Source: Aureobasidium sp. EXF-3400 | Lineage: Eukaryota > Ascomycota > Dothideomycetes > Dothideales > Saccotheciaceae | Length of the DNA: 64,000 nucleotides | Reading direction: 5' to 3' | Assembly: GCA_024195585.1 (NCBI GenBank) | Contig: SWBL01000253.1 | Span: 1-64,000, forward strand | Part shown: positions 9,896 through 22,908 of the stretch, piece by piece | How the letters are laid out: each line of letters begins with the position of its first letter | How positions within the stretch are numbered: position 1 is the first letter of the stretch | The notes under the pieces: model-generated | The model's database searches: none | The model's input: the letters and a program-made list of their open reading frames with translations, nothing else | Told to the model about the DNA's origin: nothing | Position numbers and translations under genes: made by a program

Positions 9896-10540
9896 CATGA
9901 CTTCAACGACGAACTACAATCAGCCACAGGTAAGGAGACGCAGCTGGCGCGGACTTGTCGTATCCCCATCTCATGGAATGACCCTCGGTATTGCCAATGT
10001 CTTTGCGGCTCCCACAACCTCGGCCACTTGGTCTCAGCCTATACAGGTTCCAGCTAATTCTCCAAACCCCGACATCAAGCTTCTCCTCTGGCGGGTCCCT
10101 CGAGCCTTCCGGCCGGTATACCGCTGAGAGCAGTGCTTGCTATAGCCTGTACGGGCTTGGCTTTGCTGGGCATTCACTGGGCAAGAATATATCCACGACT
10201 TTACCCCCCTTGGCAATGCACCAAAGTCAACTTCCACTTCATATCGACGGACGCCACGAGCATCAACTCCGCGAATAGGCACTGCCATCAAGGTCGACTA
10301 GTGAGGGGCAGTAATTTACCCCAGGGGGAAATATGTATCCCCACACTATGCATGTCTGCAGCGAGGGCGTCGACTGCGGAGGCCTGGCCTTTGCTTCTTG
10401 CATACCCGGCTTGGAATCTTGCAATGGACCTCCTCAGGAGGGCGATGTCGCTTGTGGTATGCAGCTTGATTGCGGCTGGTGAACGGATAATCTATGCAAG
10501 AGGGGAGGTAATTGCTCAGGTAAGTGTATAGTGCTTTGAG
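9896..10540 (+). pseudogene. interrupted Cys-rich protein locus
   Basis: Separate plus-strand pieces look coding and Cys-rich: TCRIPISWNDPRYCQCLCGS (about 9958-10017), SACYSLYGLGFAGHS (about 10130-10180), CTKVNFHFISTDATS (about 10220), and MHVCSEGVDCGGLAFASCIP onward (about 10350-10485). The last piece reaches a TGA right after DCGW, and the same frame then continues TDNLCKRGGNCSGKC. Good donor and acceptor sites between pieces are missing. The likely reading is a decayed gene for a secreted Cys-rich protein; an intact gene with unusual introns is possible. No signal peptide was found and no family recognised. Confidence 0.4.
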
Positions 10541-10648
10541 ATTATCCCGGACGAGTACATAAAGTCTCTCTGCCCTTCGTATATTGAAAGATCTCCATCG
10601 ACAGATCTTCACAGCACCTTGAGCAGGAACCCAGACATCTGGAACACT

Positions 10649-11852
10649 ATGCATCTTCCCAGCATCACCGCAGCTCTGGCCCTAGTCGGCCTTAATGCTG
10701 CCACTCCCACCGAGTATGTTTCTCGGCATTTATCAAGGCTCACCCTCTGACTTGAACCTCAGTTACAGCACCTCATCTTCTTCCAAGGATGCAGGACTCG
10801 CTCAAGCCTGGACCTCCAAGGGCCGCCAATACATCGGCACAGCCCTGACCATCCGCGACGACCCCGTCGAACAAGGCATCATTCAATCCCGCGCAGACTT
10901 CAACTCCATCACCCCCGAGAATGCCATGAAATGGGAGTCCACCGAGCCGCAACGCAACAACTTTACCTTTGCTGGTGCAGACGCCGTAGCCGACTTTGCC
11001 GACCGCTACCACAAAGAAATGCGCTGCCACACGCTGGTCTGGCACTCTCAATTGCCCGCATGGGTCAGTCAAGGCGGCTTCGACAACAAGACATTGATTT
11101 CCATCATGGAGAACCACATCAAGAAAGTCGCTGGCAGATACAAGAACAAGTGCACTCACTGGGATGTTGTTAACGAAGCTCTGGAGGAAGATGGCACGTA
11201 CCGCAAGTCCGTCTTCTACAACACCATCGGTGAAGCTTTCATCCCCATCGCCTTCCGCTTTGCCGAAAAGTACGCTGGCTCAAAGACAAAGCTGTACTAC
11301 AACGATTACAACCTCGAGTATGGCAGTGCCAAGGCTTTGGGTGCTCAGCGCATTCTCAAGCTTGTGCAAAGCTACGGTGTTCAGATTGATGGTGTGGGTC
11401 TGCAGGCGCATTTGAGCTCTGAGGCTACTGCATCCACTGGTGGTGGTGTTACTCCTGATGTCAAGACTTTGACCAATGTCCTCAAGTTATACACTGACTT
11501 GGGAGTTGAAGTCGCTTACACAGAGTTGGATGTCAGATTTACCACTCCCGCTACTCCTGCCAAGCTAAAGGCTCAGGCCGATGCTTATTCCAGAGTCGTT
11601 CAGTCTTGCATCAATGTCAAGAACTGTGTTGGTATCACTGTTTGGGTAAGTTTGACTCTGTGCTTGCTTTTGAGCTTCCATTTTGTTGGGCAGATCGCTG
11701 ACGTTAATTTTCAGGGTGTCTCTGACAAGTACTCATGGATTCCTGGTGTTTTCCCTACCGAGGGTGCTGCATTGCTCTGGGATGAGAACTTCAACAAGAA
11801 GCCTGCGTACAGCTCTGTCCTTAAGACCATCCAGGCATTCAAGAAGTCGTAG
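10649..11852 (+). CDS. secreted GH10 endo-1,4-beta-xylanase
   Basis: Secreted enzyme that cuts the beta-1,4-xylan backbone of plant cell walls. Exons join(10649..10713, 10763..11645, 11715..11852), 361 aa. Intron 1 runs GTATGT to TCAG, intron 2 GTAAGT to TTTTCAG. The signal peptide MHLPSITAALALVGLNA is on the first exon. The chain then follows the GH10 barrel: RADFNSITPENAMKWES, HTLVWHSQLPAWV, the acid/base Glu in WDVVNEAL (residue ~160), KLYYNDYNLE, GVGLQAHL, and the nucleophile Glu in YTELDVR (residue ~275). There is no CBM1, so the protein is a bare catalytic domain of normal length. Confidence in function is high. Confidence 0.96.
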
Positions 11853-12164
11853 GGAGTGGAGGATCATACGAAAGGTGGGAGAAGGGGTCTCAGGAGGTAG
11901 TAGCTTTGCATACCATATCCTATTTTCTGAACATTACTTGTCTCATGAATCCCATCTATCGTGCAAATCACAAACACCTGAGCCGAATGTTTGGAGACAT
12001 GTTACCAAGTCCTGGTGACTATTGACACACCCGGACTGCGGTCGGAATGGGAAGAAAGCAGAAGCTCCAATTTACCAAAAACATTAACGATGGATGCTAT
12101 TCACAACACATGGTGCTACGTTGGGCGTGTGTGAGATAGATACAAAAATGATGCAAAAAGAATG
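11853..12164. other. spacer, xylanase 3' region
   Basis: 3' flank of the xylanase gene and downstream flank of the tRNA. No further gene seen. Confidence 0.6.
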
Positions 12165-12236
12165 AGGTCGTACCAGGGATCGAACTTGGATTACCGGAAT
12201 CAGAATCCGATGTGCTAACCATTACACTATACAACC
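12165..12236 (-). tRNA. tRNA-Gln (anticodon CTG)
   Basis: On the minus strand the sequence folds as a 72-nt intronless tRNA. The acceptor stem GGTTGTA pairs with TACGACC with one G-T pair. The D arm contains the A-box-like TAGTGTAATGGTTAGCAC, the anticodon loop is ATTCTGATT with CTG, and the T arm holds GTTCGATCC. CTG reads the Gln codon CAG. The GGTT..TAGTGTAATGGTTAGCA pattern is typical of eukaryotic tRNA-Gln. Confidence 0.95.
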
Positions 12237-12573
12237 ATTTGTGGAGGCAAAATCTGACACAGCACAATACATAGCCACGTCTGAAGTAGAATCGACGATC
12301 AACGCTTCTCTGGTACGCTCAGTTTACTCGCGAAGGGGTGAAGGCTGTCGCTCGACTGACATTGTAAGATCAAAATTTCGCAAAGTCACAATCACAAGAG
12401 AAAAGGGAAGATCAATGGAGTAGAGGAATAAAGCTCGTGGCTTTTTCATTATATGTAGAATCCTCGCATCATATTATGCGTGGTCATCGTCATCTGTTTG
12501 AAGCTAAAGTAGAAGAGAGAAAAAACACAATTGGTATCGAGCAGAAAAGCAGAAAAGAAACTTTTCTTTTGTT

Positions 12574-14544
12574 TTAGTATGCAGTAGGCACCTTCTCGCC
12601 CTTCTTCTCATACTCGTAAACCTTGTCAGGGTCAGTACCAATGACAGGGTTGTGCGAGTTGTGGCCATCCATGGTGGGATCATGGCCTTGCTGAGTGACG
12701 TGGTGGTCATCAGATTGAGAAAGAGTGTACTCCTCGTCGTCAATGTGCTTGAACAGGAACCAGAAGACGACGGTGAGGATACCGCCGGCAATAGCGCAAC
12801 CGCCAAAGTCCCAGGTGAGGTAGGGGTCTCTGATGACGGCTGAGCAAGCAAGACCGATGAGGTAGGCGATGGCGGTGGAGAAGAGGTTGATGGCGGAAAC
12901 GAGACCACGCATGTTGGGGGGAGCGCGCGAATAAGCGATACCGTAGGCGGGGACGTTGATGAACAGCTCGGAGATACCGCCGATGGCGTAGGGAATGGCG
13001 ACCCACCAGATGGTGATGGGGGCGACGAGGGAAACACCGTCGGCGTCAACGCAGGTCTCGCTGGAACCGAACTTGCCGCAGGGACCGAGCTTGTAGGCGT
13101 AGGAGTTGAGGACGGTGTAGCCGATGCCACCAAGAGTGGAGAGAGCAAGACCGGTGGTCATGCGAGCAACGGGGCCGTATGAGATGCGGAAGTGGCGGAG
13201 CATAGGGTAGAGGCCGTAGTTCAGAACGGGAGCCATGAGGATAATGGACAGAGAGTTGAAGTTGCTGATAACGTCGTTGGGGACACCGTTGGTGGTGAGC
13301 ATGGTGGTCAGGTAAGAAGCGGCGGAACCGATACCGTTGTCGTTGAGGTACTGGATGGGGAAGAAGCAGAAGATACCAGTGGCCTGGAAAGTACGGCGAA
13401 CATCCTCAACGAACTGGTCACTCCACTCGGTCTTGTAACCAGTGCCGCGAGCAGCGATGACCGAGGGCTTAGCGGGCTCCCAGAAACCGTGGCGACCAAG
13501 TCTCTTGATACCGCCGGCGCGGAAGCAGATGCTGAGGACCTTGAAGACGTTGGGGAGATCCGAACCGCCGGGAGGGTGGAGAACGAGGCGCTTGCGGAGG
13601 TACCAGAGGAGAAGGGGGAGGGGAATGTAGAGAATGAGAGGGATGAGGAAAGCCAACCACCAGCCAATGTACTTCTCGCAGTAAGCGGTCTAAAAGAAAA
13701 ATTGTTAGCATGTTTCTTGACATTTAAGGAGACGGTGAGACAAACGGCCACGCCCATAAATCCTCCGATGTTGATAAGAAGGTAGAACCAAAGCATAGCA
13801 CGCTCGGTAGAGGCTTCGGGATCGATGATAACCTTCTCACCCTTCTTGGTGGTGGTGACAATGGGCACAGTCTCGGGCATCTGATCAAGAAGAAGAGGAG
13901 AAACATTAGGCTTGAAGATACCTGCGAACAACGTTAATAAACTGCGCAGACTCAATATCTGATAGTGTAGACTTACCGGAACCGACAGCAAGAAGGTAGA
14001 CGGAAATGAAGAAGGGGGTCTTTGCGGCACCAGAAGCAAGAAGACCAGGAGCAGAAGCACCAACGAGAAGAACGTGGGCAATACCGAAGAGCAAAACACC
14101 CCAGCAGATGAGCTTGAAACGTCCAGTCTTTGCATCGGCAAGGTAACCGAAGATCAGAGGAAGGGCGTAGCACAGCAGGGAGAATGACTGAGAAACAGCG
14201 TTGGCCTTGACGGTACCCATGCCGAGGGCACCAGCAGTCTGCTGAGTGCCTTCTGCGGGAGCACCATATCCGTTACCACCGACAGGAAGGGGACGGTTGA
14301 CGAAGTTGCTGAACAAGGGCTGACAACCGTAGTAAGAAGCGCGCTCACAGAACTCGACAACACAGATCAAGTAAGCGACGGTGGGCAGAGAACCAGGCAC
14401 GCGGCGAAGGGTCTTGCGCTCCTCTTCAGTGGGCTTGCCCTCGTAGTCCTCGGTGGTAAGACCAGGAGCGTGAGCGGGCTCAGCACCAGAGGTGTAAGGA
14501 CGCTTCTCATCGATTGAGCGTTCCGGTGATATTTGGTCGGCCAT
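12574..14544 (-). CDS. POT/PTR2-family proton-coupled peptide transporter
   Basis: Imports di- and tripeptides with protons across the plasma membrane. Exons complement(12574..13689, 13746..13921, 13977..14544), 619 aa. Intron 1 starts GTAAGT; intron 2 starts GTTTGT. The family signature lies early and in the middle: FCERASYYGCQPLFSNFV, then GYLADAKTGRFK (MFS-like loop), GIFKPNVSPLL and FYLLINIGGFMG (the POT FYxxINxG motif). About 12 membrane spans can be seen, with a hydrophilic N-terminus (~65 aa) and a C-terminal tail rich in Asp and His. The 600-620 aa length is normal for fungal Ptr2 proteins. Confidence 0.93.
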
Positions 14545-17257
14545 GGTGAATGTGAAGGTCGATGTGGAAACGGCTGAATCAAAGGACAGTCGCAGGAAAC
14601 GTGGGATGCATCTATCTCATATATGTTCACTCCCCGGGGGGCCCTTCACTTTTGGTGCATTGACCGATCAGGCGAAATCCGGGTGCTACAGCATGGCCGG
14701 GAGATAAGGCTATGATCATCAGAGGATCCGAGGCACGGTGGAAGAGGCGATTTCTGGTTCAATCTCCAACAGGCAGGTCAACAGAACGGGCGCGCCGTTC
14801 GAGCCCCCGTCTACCAAGCCCTTCCGCCGCTGGGGGTCAGAGTGTCGTCTCGGTCGAGTGCGGACCCTATCCGGTGGTCGCTCACCTGCCGCAAAAAGCT
14901 AGCACACGTTGAGACAAGTCCAGACCTGGGCACATCCCCCAAGCTTCGCCAAACAGCTGTGATAAGCAAGTAGAAGACGCTCGCCAAAGCATGCCAATTC
15001 TTGAATTTTGGTCTTGCATCTTCTTGGTTGAGCTTATCACGCAATCTTGAGCAATTAATTGACTTTGTTTTCTTGCTTTCGAATCGTGAGACAAGAACAC
15101 GAACAACAACTATTCGCGCGCAGAGAATCGGTTTATTTCCCACTCGGCGCAAAGCGACATTGGCCCTTCTTGCCCTCGAGCACGCCATTACTGAACCGGA
15201 CAGACAGCACTCGGCAATTGCTCTCGTCGCAGGAACGAAGTCAGGTTGAGTTTGGAACAACCAGCAAGGCCCACCACCACTACAGACGGATGAATTGTGG
15301 AAATGTCGCGTGTGCGCCTCCCTTGAAAGATAACCGACCGAAAGCACGCGATCACAGGGATAGACCAGCAAAAAAAGGAAACCGCTTGTCAAGGAAACTC
15401 TTTCTTTCAAATCATCGCGGAGAAAAATCGTGGAGTGACCAGTCGGCGTCCAGCCGCCTATCTGGCCAAGCGCAAAAGCTTGGGTAATAAGTGCTTCTCT
15501 GACTGGTCGAAATTAGCACAGGTTATTGATCCCTTATGCGCCTAAGCTTTCGTTTCGCATATTGGGCTTGCTTCGCTGTTCCTTCGAGATGCTTTCTCGA
15601 TATGCACAAGAGAATCAGGGCAACCGCGATGTCCGGCAGGGGCGGAAGCCAAGGAGTGGCGTTTGTTGCTTGGTTTATCAGGTTTTGCTTAGCAATTGCC
15701 ACATTGATCCCGCGACAGGTCTCGAAGTACTATGCGGTGATCTTTTCGTTGTTTCTGCGAAAAAGGAAGTACTAGACAAGAGGGAGTGACGAGATGAAGC
15801 TCGCCACTATCTTGGATACGAGGGAAGCGAGCCTAGCAGTCCGCTCCGCTTGAGCCTCGCTTCAGAGATAGCGGGGTTGTATATCGACCTGCCGCCCCTT
15901 CGGATGCAACCTCCCTATCATATGTTGCGAAGTGGTAATCGTGCATTCAACTTCCTCACGGGCGGACATTTGGTGTATCGCAAACCATTCCTGGCATCCA
16001 ATCCATTTGCTCGGCCTCCACACGTCTTGGACAGCCTTATCGACTCATGCTGCAAATCATATGCGATTACACGCATCAATAACTGTGCAGCCCTGTCTCT
16101 TACGGATAATGCTCCGCATTGTTTCTGGTATGCTTTTTCTTGAACCCAAAGTCATGCGGTCACATCGAGCTGCAGGTTCGCGAGTCAAAAGGTTCCAGAG
16201 GAGCGGTGGCTAGCGGGATGGATATGATCCTTCGCGCATGGCGGCCTAAGGTTCGCAGGTTTCCGCGCGATTGTTCCGTGAACTCTTCAAGGTGTGCGGG
16301 AGAGCTAAAAGCTTCGTCCTTCGTGCCTGGAGAACAAGAGTCACGAGATCGCTATCCCGTCTCAATCCAGAGATCGCTGAGTCGCCGACTGTCGACCATA
16401 AACTCGGCGGTTCGGCAGACTCGACTATCAAACATGAAGAATTCCTCGGCCAATGGCCAAAGAAGAACGTTCTCAGTATAGGGCTTCTTTGCAGCCAGAT
16501 ATCGCACGCCTTGTAGACTGCGTATTGCGACCTCGATGACCATCTCAATATGATTCGGGTCTATATCGTCTAGGGCTATATATCTGCTCGGTAACTACTT
16601 GCCCTATAAACATCGCATCCTTCCACGCGATCACCTTTCCCACCTTCTTCACCTTCCTATTCAAGCTCCCCAAGGATTCTCTAACAGCAAAGGCTGAAGC
16701 TTGTATGGCGAGCCAAGCCAAGCCATCAAGTTGCATCCTTCGCAATGAGAAGCCGGAGGTCAGGTGTCGCTGTCGTGGTCTCCTGGAATGATGCTGTTGC
16801 TGTCGTGATGCCGTCTCGTTGCCGTTTTGTTCCAATCAAGACCCAATAGCGGCGCGAGCGGAGTGCGTGCAGGAAGCGGAACATGCGGAACAAGCGGAGC
16901 GATAGACATACACGATGAAGCCCGAGCGGTCAGAAGTCGTGTCCGAGATTCTCTTGTTGCTAAGGGAAAGACCCTGGTCGTTTTGCAAGACAATGGTATA
17001 CCAGCAATTTATTATGCCATTTCTTTATAAGACATATCCCTTTGATAGACGAGTAGTAAAAGTTAGATATACATATGAAAATCTAGTTTATACGAGCAGA
17101 AAGCCATATCTAATGCGATTCATGAACCCAAATGCTATTCTCTAACTTTTGTAGTCCACACTATCTAAACACATCATTTGAACATACGTAATGGATCGTT
17201 TTGCTCTCTACAGCAAATCATTTCTTTCTACACAGTACAGTCTCCCAAAACCTCCAC
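14545..17257. other. 2.7-kb gene-poor interval
   Basis: 5' region of the peptide transporter, then about 2.5 kb without a gene I can support. Open frames at 14811-15410 (minus) and 15536-15775 (plus, with a hydrophobic stretch GVAFVAWFIRFCLAIATLI) lack family features and splice evidence. The end at about 16990-17180 is AT-rich but keeps CpA, so it is not RIP-like. Confidence 0.5.
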
Positions 17258-19032
17258 TCATGCCACAACACCACCCCTCCTCATTTCCTCAACCTCGCTT
17301 TCCGAATACCCCAAACTTTGCAACACCTCACTAGTATGCTGTCCCAAAGTCGGCGGCGCAGATCTAATCCCAGGCGTACTTTCCGAAAACTTGACGGGCG
17401 TATTCACGAGTTTGATGGGTCCACAGGTAGGATGGTCAACTTCTGTAACCATATTTCTCGCAAGTACTGTTTGTATCTTCATCAGTGTTCTGTTTTTGAT
17501 CTTGGAGGGTGAGCACATCTTGAGGTAGACATACCATGTTCATGCTTCATCGTTCCCGCAATATCATTAACAGCCGCATAAGGCATCCCACTCCCCTCAA
17601 ACACCACCAACCACTCCTCCGTCCTCTTGCTCCTCGTAATAGTAGTAATAAGCTCCTCAAGCAAGTCTCTGTTTTCCACTCTTTTAGCATTAGTAACGAA
17701 TTTTGGATCTATTTTCCACTCCGGCCTTTGCAACTTCTCGCACAGCACGCCAAAAAGTCTGTCGTTTCCTCCTCCTAGCATTATACTGCCGTCCTTGGTT
17801 TCGAAACCCTTGTAGGGGACGATGGAGGGGTGAGCGGTGCCCCAGCGTCCAGAGTCTGGTTTCCCGCTGATGAGGTGGGAAGAGGCGAGGTTGCTGAGGG
17901 TGGCGACTTGGCAATCTGAGAGGGAAATGTCTATCCATTGGCCTTTGCCTGTGATGTTTCGCTGCAGTAGGGATGCGAGGATGGAATTGGAGGTATAGAG
18001 GCCAGTTGTCAGATCTGTTACTGCGACGCCGACTTTGGCGGGTGGTGCGTCGCGGTGGCCTGTTATGTGCATGAGTCCCATTTCACTGTTTTTGCGTCAA
18101 TGTTACATCCAGAAAGTAGCAGAGGGGAGGAGGGAAACAAACGCTTCAACCATAACATCGTAACCAGCTCTATCAGCATACGGCCCAGTCTGTCCATATC
18201 CAGTAATACTCGCATAAATCAAGTTCGGATTAACCTTCCTCAGCGTCTCATAATCCATCCCATACTTCTTCAGCGCACCAGGTAAGTAATTCTCAACCAA
18301 GATATCGCATTCTGCAGCGAGCTTATGCAAGATCTCCACTCCAGAGGGAGATTGGAAACTCAACGCCAAAGATTTCTTGTTGCGATTGACGGAGAGGAAA
18401 TATGCAGATTCGCCGGGAGTGGATTGTTGAGAAGGGGAACCTTTGATGTGAGGGGCGTATGGAGGGCCCCAGGCTCGTGTGTCGTCGCCGCGGGTGGGAT
18501 GTTCGATTTTGATGACTTCTGCGCCTAGGTCGCCGAGGATTTGTGTGCAGTATGGCTATGTTTTTGTGTTGTTAGTGATATGTTTTGGATGATGTTTGTG
18601 CTCGTTCTTGTGTACATTGAGGAGATGTGATCTCCAAGTGAGCAGTCGTCTGCTCTTCTTTTCCTGCTCTGTTTGAGTCTGTGTAGTTCTTCGATCCTTG
18701 CTCTTAGCAATCCGAACCGACCCACTCTTCATTCTCTTTCTCAATCGACGTCTCCAACCCAACTTCACTCTCTTCAAGCCGTATCCTCCATCACACCTCT
18801 CCAACCCACCACTCAAACCACGAACCACATAGCAGAACAGGTAGGAAGAAAGGGACAAACTTACACCAGCAAGCACTCTAGTCATATCCAACACCTTAAT
18901 GCCCCTCAACGGTAACACCTCTTTGGCTGGTGTCGCCGTAGCCAAACCTCTCCAGTATCCATTTGTTCTCGGTCCAGCACTCAATCGTGTGAGCATCGAA
19001 GTGCTTCTGAGAAGTTGCATCTGAGTCCTCAT
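17258..19032 (-). CDS. family III (CaiB/BaiF) CoA-transferase, mitochondrial
   Basis: Moves CoA between organic acids; closest in layout to the SUGCT-type succinate-hydroxymethylglutarate CoA-transferase. Exons complement(17258..17466, 17535..18085, 18143..18555, 18865..19032), 446 aa; all joins keep frame. Residues 1-40 are basic, hydroxylated and free of acids (RSTSMLTRLSAG, YWRGLATAT), as in a mitochondrial presequence. Family features follow: LRGIKVLDMTRVLAG, YCTQILGDLGAEVIKIEHP, the GDDTRAWGPP loop, SVNRNKKSLAL, VENYLPGALKKYGMDYETL, ITGYGQTGPYADRAGYDVM and VAVTDLTTGLY. Intron 2 begins GTTTGT. The substrate specificity is inferred from general resemblance only. Confidence 0.92.
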
Positions 19033-19564
19033 TGTTGTCGTTGTTCGTGGGATGATAAGAGCTAGCGAGAGAAGGCGACTGACAACTGAACAAGGATCGT
19101 CAGAAAGCAAGATACAAGAGATGAATTGTACGAATACTTTGATCAGAAAGATGTCGCTGCGGTTGTTGCGGTTGCGGAGGTGGAATATGTGGGGATATTC
19201 GGGCCCGAATTTCCGAAAATTGCGTCTTGGGATACGGGACCGAGGCCCGATATTTGGATTGGGCATGGAATGACCGACGAAACGCAGTTGTCATTTACAA
19301 TTCACAGAGCGACAAGTTCCGATGTTTATGTTTGCAGAGAATATAGTCATTTCATCGACAGTTCATATGTAGATTCTCAACCCTCCTTCTTCTCCTAAAA
19401 CCCCTTTGCCGGAACACCATTTCCCAATGCAAAAAAACGAATAATGTAGATAAAATCCTCCCTTCCATGCTCAGAGACTTTTTATGTACGCCTTCCTTAG
19501 ACTGAGCATCCAGCCATATATGAAAAACAACAACAAGAAGCAAATGCGCGAATCGTCATTGCGA
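19033..19564. other. intergenic between two minus-strand genes
   Basis: Holds the 5' flank of the CoA-transferase and the 3' flank of the arginine methyltransferase. Open frames here have no supporting features. Confidence 0.5.
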
Positions 19565-20763
<1,199 letters not shown>

Positions 20764-21111
20764 GTTTGCTGTGAATGGACAGAGTCGAATTGAATGAACG
20801 TGACGAGTCTCGAGAAAGTGAAAGCGACAAAAGATACAAAAGTGGAAGGAGGATTTTTCTCAGAAGGGAAATGATGCTTTTTCATCCAAAGCAGAAGCTT
20901 CGACTTGAACATAAAGAGTCCGAGCGTTTTGATCGGACTTGACAGAGAAAACTCCGCGACTCAAGCAGTCCCTGCAAGACCCTGGAGAAAACTTCCAGTC
21001 TGTCTCAAATCTGGACTGCCTTGGCAAAGAGACCATCACGGTGCCATGTGAAGCAAAAGAATGCATAATCTATATCTACAGCAAAGAATGGTATAATCTC
21101 GTAATACATCA
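20764..21111. other. intergenic
   Basis: 5' flank of the methyltransferase gene and 3' flank of the PHD-finger gene. Nothing else recognised. Confidence 0.6.
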
Positions 21112-22696
21112 TCAGCCGACCACTTCGTCAGCACCTGCCATGGTTGCATCTTGTATGCCTCCAAACTTCTCAGCCGATGGTATGAAATGGCTGTAGACTT
21201 CTTCATTATCGTCCACAAGCCAGTTCAGGTCCTTCTCCTCAGGAGGAAGCAACGCTGCCAATCCTTCACCAGGCTTTGGGTAGTTCGCTGTGGGATTGTC
21301 GAGTTCGTTATACCCTTCGTCCACATCGTCATCTGGTCGTACCGGCAGCGGATAATATGCATGTTCCGACTCATCGGATGGCAATTCTGGTGGATTCGGT
21401 GGTAGAGCTTCTGCTTCAGATTTAGGTGGGTCAAGCAAAGCTGTCAGTGTGGTGGGTAAAGGCGTTTGGAAGGCTCCTGGTGGGAACAGTGCCAATTCTG
21501 GATGTGCTCGATCCGCTCGTAGTAACAAGTCGACCAGCGCATTCGTCGGGAGCATCATCAAGACTTCTCGTTTCTGTAAAAGTCAGCATTCCGATCACGA
21601 TGAATGTTTGCAACAAGGTACACACCTGGTGGTCCATCAGATCGCCGCCATTAACGAAGGAGTCGATATCAACCTCGGGCGGCGGTCTGACGGTACAATC
21701 TGAACAGAACCATTCCATGTCGGCTACATCTACAACTTCCTGACTGATAGGCGGGTAGTGGCAGTAGCGATGGTATGGGGTGTTGCAGCCATCACAAAAT
21801 ACTATCATGTTGGTGGCTGGACTATGAGGTCGGAGACATTGCTTGCACACTGCCAATTCCGGGTTCCTGCGTCCCCAGTTACGCTTACGTTTGGTGCCTG
21901 AGGTGGGTGAGGGTATGACGGGTACAAAAGTGGTGGGTTTTGTGATTGCGCGACCGGAGCGGGAGGTTGTTGCCAGCGGAGTGTCCTCAGCGTCGTCCAT
22001 CAAATCGTCGTCGCTGTCAGAGCTGACCTCGTGTATCTTGATGCCTTCAGCAAGAGGCTTCCTGCCGCCTCTGCCGCCTCTTCCTCTCGGACGACCTCCT
22101 CTTCCTCTGCCTCGACCCCGGCCTGTAGATGGTGGTGTTTCTGCAGTGGCTGACAATGGAGACATGGTGCCTCCCGCCAATGCGCCTCGACCTCTGCCTC
22201 GTCCTCTACTGCCTCTTGGACGGCCTCCACGATTTTTCCCTCGGCCTCCTCTCACAACTGGAGTGGTAGTAGCATCCATTAATGTGTCCACATCCTCTTC
22301 TTTCACGCGCAAGCCTGTATCATCTGCACTGTCACCGTCCAGTGTGGTGGATGTGGTCATGTTCTTCAGAACAGCATTCCTGGCGGCTTCCCACTCTTGA
22401 GTGCCATAGACGGCCGACAGGTTTGTTTGAGGCAAACGTTCCAGGATTGATTCTGTGGCTGGAGAGAAGGATTTGATGGTAGAAAGAGCTGGGCGATCCT
22501 GTATGGGAGCATTGATTGAGGGAACTGCAGTGGCCGGCGCATCGGTTGATGAAGCGCTTAGCGGAGCCGTCTGGGTGGAATTGACAGAGGAGAGCGCATT
22601 AGGTTGAACTGCGTCGGCGGAAGGAGCGTCGGCTACCGATGGATTGTCATTGGGGGCAGTCGACATATCGACGTCTAGTAGAGGCAGTTGCGACAA
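21112..22696 (-). CDS. PHD-finger protein with Arg-Gly-rich AT-hook-like region
   Basis: Probable nuclear chromatin reader. Exons complement(21112..21573, 21626..22696), 510 aa; the intron runs GTGTGT to TACAG. A Ser/Thr/Ala-rich N-terminus is followed by a region of RGGR and RGRGRGR repeats (about residues 148-215) that resembles AT hooks, an acidic patch SDSDDDLMDDAED, then one PHD finger (residues ~281-330) with the C4HC3 ligands visible in CKQC, FCDGCNTPYHRYC and WFCSDC. The C-terminus, beginning KREVLMMLPTNAL, is conserved-looking but unnamed. An alternative start at the next Met (22666, MSTAPNDN) would remove 10 residues. The specific histone mark is unknown. Confidence 0.88.
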
Positions 22697-22908
22697 TCAA
22701 GTCTGGCAGTCGCAATCAAGCATGCATGACACAATTGGAAGCTACGGCGGGGATGCACCGCCACATATCCGCTCGGCGAGCCACACTTGCAAGGGAGCGT
22801 TCCATGGCAGCGCCACAGCCGGGGCTACGTCAGCGTTTCGGATTTGGACAGAAGAAGATCAACAATTGTCTGGCGTCTCTGGCCTGACTCTTTTGCAGCA
22901 CAACAACA
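22697..22908. promoter_or_regulatory. short divergent promoter region
   Basis: Only 212 bases separate the start of the PHD-finger gene (leftward) from the start of the esterase gene (rightward), so the two must share or overlap promoters. I see no convincing TATA box. Confidence 0.5.

Noticed and set aside
12504..13148. 214-codon minus frame over the transporter gene
   Set aside because: It is a shifted reading of the transporter's third exon; composition is Ser/Pro/Thr noise, while the transporter frame is family-consistent.
13308..14141. 277-codon minus frame overlapping transporter exons
   Set aside because: Its useful part is transporter exon 2 only; the remainder crosses introns and shifted frame.
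14780..14820. GTTCGAGCC-like box considered as part of a second tRNA
   Set aside because: No matching acceptor stem, D arm or anticodon arm around it.
14811..15410. 199-codon minus-strand open frame
   Set aside because: No recognised domain, no plausible splice neighbours, and Arg/Ser/Cys composition of a chance frame.
16985..17180. AT-rich patch considered as a second RIP block
   Set aside because: CpA and TpG are still frequent there, unlike in bases 1-490.
21843..22400. 185-codon plus frame antisense to the PHD-finger gene
   Set aside because: Pro/Arg repeats come from the Arg-Gly-rich region read in reverse.
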